This document shows positions 16,464-23,572 of a DNA stretch of 31,574 bases, piece after piece. The notes below the pieces were generated by a model, which was given only the letters and a program-made list of their open reading frames with translations, was not told the origin of the DNA and did no database searches. Each line of letters begins with the position of its first letter. Positions within the stretch are counted from its first letter, which is position 1. The stretch is from IMG/VR virus record IMGVR_UViG_3300023174_003203, positions 1 to 31,574 of that record; one strand, written 5' to 3'. The position numbers were made by a program, and so were the translations under genes. Source of the stretch: a virus.

Positions 16464-17357
16464 ATGAACATAGTTACAACAGGCGGTAGAGGTTTTATTG
16501 GTAGTCACTTTGTAGAGAAGGCATTAGAGAACGGTCATTTTGTGGTCGATATAGACTGCATGAGTTACTGCTCCCGCGAATCTCTGCCATTCGATTCGCA
16601 TCCAAATTACAAGCATCAGAAGATGGATATATGCGAAGTAAAGCATCTACCTTCTTGTGATGTTGTTGTGAATTTTGCAGCAGAAACCCATGTTGATAAC
16701 TCCATTAATGACACAAATCCGTTCATGCACAGCAATGTGATTGGAGTCCATAATTTGCTAGAGATCATTCGCGGAAAGCAAACCCATGAGCGACCTCTTT
16801 TCATTCAGATAAGCACCGATGAAGTTTACGGAGATCGTGCTCATGGTGGGTTTACTGAAACTGATAGACTCACACCAAGCAATCCGTACTCCGCATCAAA
16901 GGCAGCAGCAGAGATGTTCGTGCTGTCCTATCATCGTACATACGGACTGAACTATTTGATTACTCGCAGTTCCAACAACTACGGACCACGACAGTATTAC
17001 GAAAAACTGATCCCCAAGACATTAAAGTGTATTGACACAAACAAGAAGATTCCTCTGCACGGAGATGGTTCTTATGTCCGAGACTGGATTTATGTAAAGG
17101 ACAATGTTGATGCCATATACTCCCTGATTGAATCAGGTGTCAAGAATGATGTGTTCAATATTGGAGCAAACAATCACCTTACCAACCTTGATGTGGTTAC
17201 TGATCTTCTACATTCGTTTGGAAAAGAAACCGATCAGATTCAGTTTGTATCTAATCGTTGGGGTCAGGATTTGCGGTATTCTCTTGATACATCCAAGATC
17301 AATTCCTTGGGTTGGACACCAAAGCATACGAAAGGTATATTCAAGTGGTGGAACTAA
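16464..17357 (+). CDS. dTDP-glucose 4,6-dehydratase-like enzyme (RmlB family)
   Basis: 297 residues, shorter than the about 350 of RmlB. GGRGFIG (7-13) binds NAD. NFAAETHVDNSI (70-81), STDEVYGD (117-124) with the acid pair D119-E120 used in dehydration, and NPYSASKAAAE (140-150) with Y142 and K146 are all RmlB hallmarks, as is RSSNNYGPRQYYEKLIP. The enzyme converts an NDP-glucose to the 4-keto-6-deoxy form. STDE rather than the TSDK seen in CDP-glucose 4,6-dehydratases favours the RmlB branch, yet the nucleotide is not certain. GAAAGG lies upstream of the ATG. The product would feed the RfbH-like gene that overlaps its 3' end. Confidence 0.85.
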   Translation: MNIVTTGGRGFIGSHFVEKALENGHFVVDIDCMSYCSRESLPFDSHPNYKHQKMDICEVKHLPSCDVVVNFAAETHVDNSINDTNPFMHSNVIGVHNLLEIIRGKQTHERPLFIQISTDEVYGDRAHGGFTETDRLTPSNPYSASKAAAEMFVLSYHRTYGLNYLITRSSNNYGPRQYYEKLIPKTLKCIDTNKKIPLHGDGSYVRDWIYVKDNVDAIYSLIESGVKNDVFNIGANNHLTNLDVVTDLLHSFGKETDQIQFVSNRWGQDLRYSLDTSKINSLGWTPKHTKGIFKWWN

Positions 17358-18685
17358 AAATACATGATGCCGACAAGAAGGCTATGCTTGAACAACTCGT
17401 CACCGAACTCGTGGCTTCCAAGAAGAAGCCTTGGGTTGCAGGGCAAGATTGGGTTCAGTATGCTGGTTCGTATTTGGACGAGAAAGAGTATATTGCAGCA
17501 ATAGGATGTTTGCTTGACGGTTGGTTTGCATTGGGAGAGAATGGGATTCGGTTTGAGAACAAGTTTCCGCAGAGACTCGGAAAGGATCACGGTTGCCTTT
17601 CAAATAGTGGTTCTAGTGCAAACTTGCTTATGGTGTCTTCTCTGACATCCCGTAAACTACATTTTCTTCCCAAGGGGTCTAAAATCATCACTCCCGTTGC
17701 AGGATTTCCTACAACAATAAACCCAATTATACAGAATGGGTTTGTGCCTGTCTTTATTGATATTGAACTTGATACGCTGAATCTGAATATTGAACAGTTG
17801 GAAGCAGCGGCAAAGGCTGGTGCATCTGCTTTGATTTTTGCCCATGTTTTGGGAAATCCTCCAAATATGGATGCAGTCATGGACATTGTGAAGCGATATA
17901 ATCTCATCCTGTTGGAAGACTGTTGTGATGCTCTTGGCAGCACCTACAAGGGAAAGCCACTAGGATCATTTGGTGAGATGGCTACTTGTTCGTTCTATCC
18001 TGCACACCATATGACTATGGGAGAGGGTGGATTTGTTGCTACTCGTACCAAAGAGCAAGAAATGGTAGTAAAGAGTATGAGGGAGTGGGGTCGTGGCTGC
18101 TATTGCTCGGGAAAGGCAGCGTCATGCTTGAAGAACGGAATGTGTAAGAAGCGGTTCAGTAATTGGCTTCCCGCTCTTCCTGATGAGGTGTTTGACCACA
18201 AGTATGTGTATGAAGAGATTGGATACAATCTTAAACCACTTGACCTACAGGCTGCTATTGGATTGGTTCAGATGGAGAAACTTGATGCCATCATTCTAAA
18301 GAGAAAGCACAACTATAATCGGTTGATGGAAGTGTTTTCCCGATACGAAGATAAGTTTGTTTTGCCACGAGCAACAGAGGGTGCAGATCCCTCTTGGTTT
18401 GCTTTTCCTGTTACCGTTAAAGATGGAGCAGGATTTAAGAGAACAGAACTAACTATGTTTATGGAAGACAACAAAATACAGACGCGCAACTACTTTGGTG
18501 GAAATATTCTGTTGCAACCGGGATACGCTCACTTGTCTGATGGTGATCCTGTTAAGATGTATCCAAACGCAACCAAGGCAACCACAAATACTTTCTTCTT
18601 TGGAACAAGCCCTGTGATTACAGATGAGCAGTTGGATTATGTTGCTACTGTTGTAGATAAGTTCTTTAGCACTATTTTAGTATGA
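17312..18685 (+). CDS. rfbH: RfbH-like NDP-4-keto-6-deoxyglucose 3-dehydrase (DegT fold, iron-sulfur)
   Basis: 457 residues of the DegT/DnrJ/EryC1 fold. SFYPAHHMTMGEGG (227-240) has histidine (H232) where aminotransferases have the PLP lysine, the signature of E1/RfbH 3-dehydrases. C205, C263 and C265 reproduce the C-x57-C-x-C spacing of the E1 [2Fe-2S] ligands; the fourth is C272 or C278. The family removes the 3-hydroxyl of a 4-keto-6-deoxy sugar using PMP and electrons from a reductase; no reductase is seen here. The ATG at 17312 overlaps the dehydratase by 46 nt. GTG codons at 17345/17348, preceded by a GAAAGGTATATT that also lies before 16464, and an ATG at 17384 are alternative starts. 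Confidence 0.88.
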   Translation: MDTKAYERYIQVVELKIHDADKKAMLEQLVTELVASKKKPWVAGQDWVQYAGSYLDEKEYIAAIGCLLDGWFALGENGIRFENKFPQRLGKDHGCLSNSGSSANLLMVSSLTSRKLHFLPKGSKIITPVAGFPTTINPIIQNGFVPVFIDIELDTLNLNIEQLEAAAKAGASALIFAHVLGNPPNMDAVMDIVKRYNLILLEDCCDALGSTYKGKPLGSFGEMATCSFYPAHHMTMGEGGFVATRTKEQEMVVKSMREWGRGCYCSGKAASCLKNGMCKKRFSNWLPALPDEVFDHKYVYEEIGYNLKPLDLQAAIGLVQMEKLDAIILKRKHNYNRLMEVFSRYEDKFVLPRATEGADPSWFAFPVTVKDGAGFKRTELTMFMEDNKIQTRNYFGGNILLQPGYAHLSDGDPVKMYPNATKATTNTFFFGTSPVITDEQLDYVATVVDKFFSTILV

Positions 18686-19611
18686 AGGCATTGATTACTG
18701 GAGCGGCAGGGTTTATTGGGTCAAATCTAGTTGACCATCTGATTGGTATTGGTTGGGATGTTGTTGGTATAGACAATGAATCTAGTCTGGCTCACGATCA
18801 ATTCTACTACAATCCAAAGGCTTCATATGTTCCCAAAGAAGAAGCAGACATTTCTACAGAAAAGCCGTGGAAATCACTAGCCAAAGAAAAGTTTGATTAT
18901 GTGTTTCACATGGGTGCTGAGTGTAGTATTCAGCAATGCATAGAAAATCCTGCCCTGTGTATTTCTACCAATATCTTGGGCACTGTTAACACACTAGACT
19001 ATGCGGCAAAAAATGGAGTTAAAAGATTTGTCATGTCTTCCACATCATCTGTGTATTCTGGTTGTGATTACATGGCGGATGAAAATGAAGAGCCTATTTG
19101 TATAAATCCATATTCTTCAACTAAACTTTCGGGAGAAGTTTTCTGTAAGCAGTATAGTATGACAACAGAGTTGGATACTGTTATTCTTAGATACTTTAAT
19201 GTATATGGAGAGCGACACACTGTTCGTGGATCGTATGCTCCCGTAATAGGAGTCTTTCAGCGTCAACTAAAAGACAACTCTGCATTTACAATAGTTGGTG
19301 ATGGTGAACAGAGAAGAGACTTCGTTCATGTTTTGGATGTTGCTAAAGCAAATGTTCTAGCCGCTCAAAATTCCATAATAAACAATCGGTTAAACGCTGA
19401 AGTTTTTAATATTGGAACTGGGGTTAATTATTCGGTAAATGAAGTGGCTGATCTAATTTCCACAAAAAATACTAGAGTTAATCTTCCTTCTCGTTCAGGT
19501 GAGGCGAGAATAACACTATGCGATTATCGTAAGGCACGCGATTGGCTTGGTTGGAGCCCAAGTATTAAACTTTCAGATTGGATAGTTTCTGTTGACAACA
19601 TGCTAATTTGA
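18682..19611 (+). CDS. Nucleotide-sugar 4-epimerase-like SDR
   Basis: 309 residues with GAAGFIGSNLVDHL (7-20), VFHMGAECSIQQCIENP (74-90), MSSTSSVYSG (118-127), NPYSSTKLSGE (142-152, Y144 and K148), LRYFNVYGERH and DGEQRRDFVHVLDVA. The pattern fits UDP-glucose and UDP-N-acetylglucosamine 4-epimerases (GalE/WbpP-like). The start overlaps the RfbH-like stop by 4 nt (ATGA). It is the last gene of the glycan island; the gp41 promoter -35 box (19592) lies inside its final codons. Confidence 0.82.
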   Translation: MKALITGAAGFIGSNLVDHLIGIGWDVVGIDNESSLAHDQFYYNPKASYVPKEEADISTEKPWKSLAKEKFDYVFHMGAECSIQQCIENPALCISTNILGTVNTLDYAAKNGVKRFVMSSTSSVYSGCDYMADENEEPICINPYSSTKLSGEVFCKQYSMTTELDTVILRYFNVYGERHTVRGSYAPVIGVFQRQLKDNSAFTIVGDGEQRRDFVHVLDVAKANVLAAQNSIINNRLNAEVFNIGTGVNYSVNEVADLISTKNTRVNLPSRSGEARITLCDYRKARDWLGWSPSIKLSDWIVSVDNMLI

Positions 19612-19620
19612 TGTTATACT
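19592..19620 (+). promoter_or_regulatory. Consensus sigma70-like promoter for gp41
   Basis: A consensus -35 TTGACA (19592-19597), a 17-bp spacer and TATACT (19615-19620). Counting the -10 end as -7 puts the transcription start at 19627, the A of the gp41 ATG, so the mRNA would be leaderless. Confidence 0.8.
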
Positions 19621-19626
19621 TAGATA

Positions 19627-21048
19627 ATGACTAGCGACAGAACAGAAATTCTCATTCTGCGAACCTTACTCCATGATGAAGAGTACGGGCGCAAGGTTCT
19701 TCCGTTTTTAAAGCCTGAATACTTTACAGAACGGGATGAGCGAGTCATCTATGATTGCATCAGTACTTTTTATACCAAGTATAACAAGCAGCCAACTGTT
19801 GAGAGTTTGCTTATTGATTTGAGTAAGCGGGATAACTTGAGTGAAACTGAATTCAAGACAATTAAGGATATCATCAAATCATTCAAGACTCACGACAAGT
19901 TGGAAACTCAATGGTTGCTAGACAATACCGAAGAGTTCTGTAAAGAAAAGGCACTATACAATGGCATCATGGAATCCATTCAAATTATTGATGGAAAGTC
20001 CAAAGACAAAACGAAGACTGCTATTCCAAGTATTCTTTCTACTGCTCTTGCAGTTAGTTTTGATACTCATATCGGTCACGATTTTATTGAAGACGCAGAC
20101 AAGCGATACGACTTCTATCATACCGTAGAGAAGCGTATTGCTTTTGATATTGATCTGCTGAACAAGATTACCAACAACGGTACTCCCTACAAGACTCTAA
20201 ATGTGTGTCTCGCGGGCACGGGCGTGGGTAAGTCTCTGTTCCTCTGTCACCATGCAGCCAACTGTCTTATGCAAGGCAAGAATGTGCTGTACATCACCTG
20301 CGAAATGGCGGAAGAGCGTATTGCAGAACGAATTGATGCTAATCTCATGGATACAAGTTTAGATGATCTGAAGGCTTTGCCCAAGGATATCTACGACCGA
20401 AAATTGAAGCGTATCATGGATCAGACTACAGGCAAACTGATTATCAAAGAGTATCCCACCGCCACAGCAAGTGTCATGCACTTCAAGCACCTTCTTGATG
20501 AACTGAGATTGAAGAGAAACTTTACTCCTGAAATCATCTTTATTGATTACCTGAACATCTGTGCGTCATCTCGCATGAAGCAGAGTGCCACGGTGAATTC
20601 GTATACTTTCATCAAGGCGATTGCAGAAGAGTTGAGAGGTCTTGCAGTTGAGACAGGTGTGCCGATCTTTACGGCTACTCAAACCAATCGCTCAGGATTC
20701 TCTAGCACTGATGTAGAGTTGACGGATACTAGTGAATCATTTGGTTTGCCACAAACTGCGGACTTCATGTTTGCATTAGTTTCAACCGAAGAACTTCAGG
20801 GGCTTGGTCAAATTATGATTAAGCAGTTGAAGAACCGATATGCCGATCCTGCATCCAATCGTAGATTTGTGGTTGGTATTGATCGTAGCAAAATGAAACT
20901 TTTTGACTTGGATGAATCGGCTCAACGAGGCATTATTAATATGCCTGAAGTTAAGGATGAAGATGAAGAAGATGCCGGTGAATTTAAAAGTTTTCGTGAA
21001 CGCATGAACGATAAATTTAAAAAAAGAGATTTCGCTGATTGGTCTTGA
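19627..21048 (+). CDS. 41: Replicative DnaB-type helicase (T4 gp41)
   Basis: 473 residues. The N-terminal helical domain starts EILILRTLLHDEEYGRKVLP, like gp41 and DnaB relatives. The RecA-type motor has Walker A AGTGVGKS (196-203), the E of YITCEMAEE (222-230) and Walker B EIIFIDYLNIC (302-312). TATQTNRSGF (about 350-359) matches the DnaB H3 region. It unwinds DNA at the fork and works with the primase at 30444. There is no ribosome binding site: TATACT ends only 6 nt before the ATG. No in-frame start with an SD sequence precedes the conserved N-terminus, so leaderless translation is likely. Confidence 0.93.
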   Translation: MTSDRTEILILRTLLHDEEYGRKVLPFLKPEYFTERDERVIYDCISTFYTKYNKQPTVESLLIDLSKRDNLSETEFKTIKDIIKSFKTHDKLETQWLLDNTEEFCKEKALYNGIMESIQIIDGKSKDKTKTAIPSILSTALAVSFDTHIGHDFIEDADKRYDFYHTVEKRIAFDIDLLNKITNNGTPYKTLNVCLAGTGVGKSLFLCHHAANCLMQGKNVLYITCEMAEERIAERIDANLMDTSLDDLKALPKDIYDRKLKRIMDQTTGKLIIKEYPTATASVMHFKHLLDELRLKRNFTPEIIFIDYLNICASSRMKQSATVNSYTFIKAIAEELRGLAVETGVPIFTATQTNRSGFSSTDVELTDTSESFGLPQTADFMFALVSTEELQGLGQIMIKQLKNRYADPASNRRFVVGIDRSKMKLFDLDESAQRGIINMPEVKDEDEEDAGEFKSFRERMNDKFKKRDFADWS

Positions 21049-21072
21049 CGAATTGCGAGTATAGGATATAAT
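21045..21072 (+). promoter_or_regulatory. Sigma70-like promoter for the 85-residue gene
   Basis: TTGACG (21045-21050), a 16-bp spacer and a consensus TATAAT (21067-21072). The -35 overlaps the helicase stop codon. The predicted start site is 21079, the A of the next ATG, which again implies a leaderless message. Confidence 0.78.
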
Positions 21073-21078
21073 ATACAC

Positions 21079-21336
21079 ATGTTCCGACTTCACATTGATA
21101 TTCCCATGAACTCTGATGAAACAACCGCTGCTGCTCTATCAGAAATGGTTATTTCAAAGTTGTCTGAACAGATTGCTAATTGTCTTCGTGAGAAGGGAAT
21201 TGAAGAAATTAATTACCGATTAGGTCACGATGATGATCGTCAAAAAAGCAACTATCTCATCAAGACGGAATCGGGTCATGTTGCAAACAAGAAGTCTCGC
21301 GTGGTTCTTGTGATGGAGAATACAGAGAACGAGTAA
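21079..21336 (+). CDS. Small acidic phage protein of unknown function
   Basis: An 85-residue protein with its own promoter and no room for a leader. It begins MFRLHIDIPMNSDETTAAAL, then SEMVISKLSEQIANCLREKG as a probable amphipathic helix, and ends in strand-like RVVLVMENTENE. No known family is recognised. The gene lies between the helicase and a tRNA gene (21338) that may be co-transcribed with it. Confidence 0.65.
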   Translation: MFRLHIDIPMNSDETTAAALSEMVISKLSEQIANCLREKGIEEINYRLGHDDDRQKSNYLIKTESGHVANKKSRVVLVMENTENE

Positions 21337-21337
21337 T

Positions 21338-21411
21338 GGGAGTGGGGGGTCTTTGGTTGGCCCAGATCGGTTTATACCCGGTTGGAACAGGTTCGAATCC
21401 TGGCACTCCTA
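21338..21411 (+). tRNA. Probable tRNA-Ile, anticodon UAU
   Basis: A 74-nt cloverleaf can be drawn by hand. Acceptor stem 21338-21344 with 21404-21410 (7 pairs, first G-U); D stem GGGT with GCCC around a loop containing GG; anticodon stem ATCGG/CCGGT (21366-21370 and 21378-21382) enclosing TTTATAC, so the anticodon is TAT (21373-21375); T arm with loop TTCGAAT (21392-21398) and one mismatch at the outer T-stem pair; discriminator A at 21411. CCA is not encoded. Weak points are G instead of U at position 8, an extra base near position 26 and the T-stem mismatch. UAU would read the AUA isoleucine codon. Confidence 0.65.
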
Positions 21412-21445
21412 CTAGATACTAACAACACTTTAAAGGAGATACACA

Positions 21446-21808
21446 ATGATTATTCCAAACAGCAGTTACATTGTAGTTAAGGTTGATGGAGACAACAAGA
21501 ATATGGTTCCACACGAAAGTTTTGAAGGAACTGTTTATTCTGTTGGAGCAACACAGTTTTCAACTAATCCTGTTGGAGGTAACGGGCAGCAATTTACCTT
21601 TGCTCGCTTGCCTGAGGCGTTTCCTTTGAAGAAGGGTGATCGTGTAATTGTTGGTTCTTTTGTTCACCTCACAAAGGAACATGATACAACTTATGCAATT
21701 TGTTTCAAGGATGAAGTTTACGCTTGCATCAAGGATGATGAAGAGGAACTAAATCTCTTCAATCAGGAAATGCAGCAGGAAACAAACCCGCAACTGCTGA
21801 AGGGCTAA
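21446..21808 (+). CDS. Cpn10/GroES-like small protein
   Basis: A 120-residue protein with an excellent AAAGGAG ribosome binding site. YIVVKVDG (8-15), GTVYSVG (28-34), LKKGDRVIVGSF (61-72) and YAICFKDEVYACI (83-95) follow the order of strands in GroES-family proteins (GxVxxVG, kxGDxVxxG, and the late DEV.ai strand). The region of the mobile loop (about 13-27) is short, and a Gly/Gln/Thr-rich insert follows. It could be a second co-chaperonin or a protein that only shares the beta-barrel. It is clearly distinct from the protein at 75-338. Confidence 0.5.
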   Translation: MIIPNSSYIVVKVDGDNKNMVPHESFEGTVYSVGATQFSTNPVGGNGQQFTFARLPEAFPLKKGDRVIVGSFVHLTKEHDTTYAICFKDEVYACIKDDEEELNLFNQEMQQETNPQLLKG

Positions 21809-21811
21809 TCC

Positions 21812-22321
21812 TTGAAGGTTCTCCTCCTAAACGCTAGCGAGGAAGTGTTAAATGTGATTGATTGGAAGCGGGCGGTTAATCTCCTGTGTTCAGGAAAAGC
21901 CGCCAAGCCTTATGGTCACGACGACTTCTATCGTATTCCTACACCCCGAGGGCACTATGAACTACCCACCGCAATCGTGTTGGTGGAGTATATTAATTTG
22001 CCGTATCGGATCAAGGGAGCCACTCGCAAGGGTGTGTTTAGGCGAGACAAGTACGAATGCCAGTATTGTGGGTGTTCTTTGAATGCCGCTAATGGTACTA
22101 TTGACCATGTGATGCCTGCTAGCCGTGGTGGTAAATTTGAATGGAAGAATGTAGTGGCTTCTTGCCGAAAGTGCAACTACAAGAAGGCAAACCGAACCCC
22201 ACAAGAAGCCAAGATGCCGCTAGCCAAGCCTCCTATTGTGCCTAACAGGAAGATGCTTGTAATGACTATCATTGACCATATGGGGCCGAAAACTTGGTCA
22301 AGATGGGTAGAGGAGGAGTGA
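21812..22321 (+). CDS. HNH endonuclease
   Basis: The frame begins with TTG at 21812, 3 nt after the preceding stop, with AAGGGC upstream, so TTG is the likely start. The 169 residues open with KVLLLNASEEVLNVIDWKRA, as in many phage and bacterial HNH proteins of this kind. The HNH core is CQYCG (C83, C86), TIDHVMPASRGG (D98, H99), WKNVV (N113), SCRKCNYKKANRT (C118, C121, N127). Two CxxC pairs suggest a structural zinc. It may be free-standing (homing-like) or have a role in phage DNA metabolism. No intron is visible near it. Confidence 0.88.
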   Translation: MKVLLLNASEEVLNVIDWKRAVNLLCSGKAAKPYGHDDFYRIPTPRGHYELPTAIVLVEYINLPYRIKGATRKGVFRRDKYECQYCGCSLNAANGTIDHVMPASRGGKFEWKNVVASCRKCNYKKANRTPQEAKMPLAKPPIVPNRKMLVMTIIDHMGPKTWSRWVEEE

Positions 22322-22328
22322 AGTTTAG

Positions 22329-22336
22329 CATAAATA
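22329..22336 (+). promoter_or_regulatory. Late promoter-like motif (CATAAATA)
   Basis: CATAAATA differs at one base from the T4 late consensus TATAAATA and sits inside the inverted repeat 22327-22340 (arms AGCATA/TATGCT). By T4 spacing the transcript would start at about 22342, next to the ATG at 22343, so it is essentially leaderless. Confidence 0.6.
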
Positions 22337-22342
22337 TGCTAT

Positions 22343-23572
22343 ATGCTGAACTTTTCATCCTTTTCAAAACCACAATCTATAACAGAAGCCGTTAAAGAAA
22401 ACAAAGGTGGGCACATTAGCCACCTTGAAGACGGTATGTTTGAACAGGGATTTGCGGGATTACAGGCATCCATTAAAATTTTAAAAGATGTTGTTAGCGG
22501 TGTTTCCTCGTCAGGAAAGTCTGTTCCATCTTTGAATGTATCCACAAAATGGGATGGTGCTCCTGCTCTTATTGCAGGCATCCATCCTGAAACTAAAAAG
22601 TTCTTTGTGGCTACCAAGTCTTTCTTTTCTAAGACTTCAAAAGTTAACTATACAGAAGCAGATATCAAAGCCAACCACGAAGGTGGTGTGGTTGCTAAAC
22701 TGATAGATGCTTTAAAGTATCTGAAGCCGCTAAACATCAAGGGCATGGTTTGGGGAGACTTGCTGTTTACACAAGGCGAGAAGAAAAAAGAAACTATTGA
22801 CGGTAAGAGTTACATCACCTTCCGTCCCAATACCATTACCTACGCTGTTCCTGCGGATAGTCCCACAGGCATGGAAGTAGCCTCTGCTAAGTTTGGTATT
22901 GTGTTCCATACTAAATGGAGCGGTAGTGGCGATCCTAAAGAGCGCGGATCATGGTCGCCTGGTGTTCCTTCAATGGGAACATCTACAGGAGTATGGGTTG
23001 TGGATGCCAAGGTTCCAACTCTACCAAAAAATCTTTTGCTTCAAACCGCAGAAGAAAAACAGATTGCTGTTCTCACAAAACAGATTGAAGCAGAAGCCAA
23101 GAACTTGAAGTCTGCACTAGACTCATTTAACAAGAGCGAAGCATCCGAGTATGTGTCGCAGTACATCAATTCTACAGTACGAGCAGGACTTTCAAACAAT
23201 ACTACAAACGGTCTTGCAACATTCATTCAGGCTCGTCTTGCTACAGAAGCAGACGCACTAAAGACTGAAGCAAAGAAAAAAGAGAAGCAGGAAAAAGGCG
23301 CAAGAATTACCAAGTATCTCAAGGCTTACGCTTCTCAAATTGATAAACTATTTGCACTTCACGCACTTATAGCCAAGGCTAAGAGTTTGGTTATTTCTAA
23401 ACTTTCTCTTACCCAAAGTGTCTCAACCTTTATTGCAGACAAGGATGGATATCGTCCAACTGCACCTGAAGGTTTCGTGGCAGTTTGTGGTAAGACATGT
23501 AGTATTGTGAAACTTGTTGATCGCAACGAGTTCTCCAAGAACAACTTCAATCTAGCAAAGGAATGGAAGTGA
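22343..23572 (+). CDS. Ligase/nucleotidyltransferase-like protein with KxDG motif
   Basis: 409 residues. VSTKWDGAPALIAG (66-79) contains K69-W-D-G72, the motif I lysine signature of ATP-dependent DNA and RNA ligases and capping enzymes. GMVWGDLLF (134-142) lies where motif III is expected, and FGIVFHTKW (184-192) could be motif IIIa or IV. A Lys/Ala/Glu-rich helical region (about 235-360) follows and may be a coiled coil. It resembles a protein family of unknown function in T4-like cyanophages. The N-terminus MLNFSSFSKPQSITE then A looks like a T4 head-targeting leader with an ITE|A cleavage site. The late-type motif at 22329 and lack of an SD point to late, leaderless expression. Activity is inferred. 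Confidence 0.6.
   Translation: MLNFSSFSKPQSITEAVKENKGGHISHLEDGMFEQGFAGLQASIKILKDVVSGVSSSGKSVPSLNVSTKWDGAPALIAGIHPETKKFFVATKSFFSKTSKVNYTEADIKANHEGGVVAKLIDALKYLKPLNIKGMVWGDLLFTQGEKKKETIDGKSYITFRPNTITYAVPADSPTGMEVASAKFGIVFHTKWSGSGDPKERGSWSPGVPSMGTSTGVWVVDAKVPTLPKNLLLQTAEEKQIAVLTKQIEAEAKNLKSALDSFNKSEASEYVSQYINSTVRAGLSNNTTNGLATFIQARLATEADALKTEAKKKEKQEKGARITKYLKAYASQIDKLFALHALIAKAKSLVISKLSLTQSVSTFIADKDGYRPTAPEGFVAVCGKTCSIVKLVDRNEFSKNNFNLAKEWK

Noticed and set aside
17128-17367. 79-codon frame overlapping the RmlB-like gene
   Set aside because: Shifted frame of a well-supported dehydratase; no ribosome binding site or domain.
21812-22321. Homing intron associated with the HNH gene
   Set aside because: The neighbouring genes look intact and no intron core is visible; a free-standing HNH gene is simpler.
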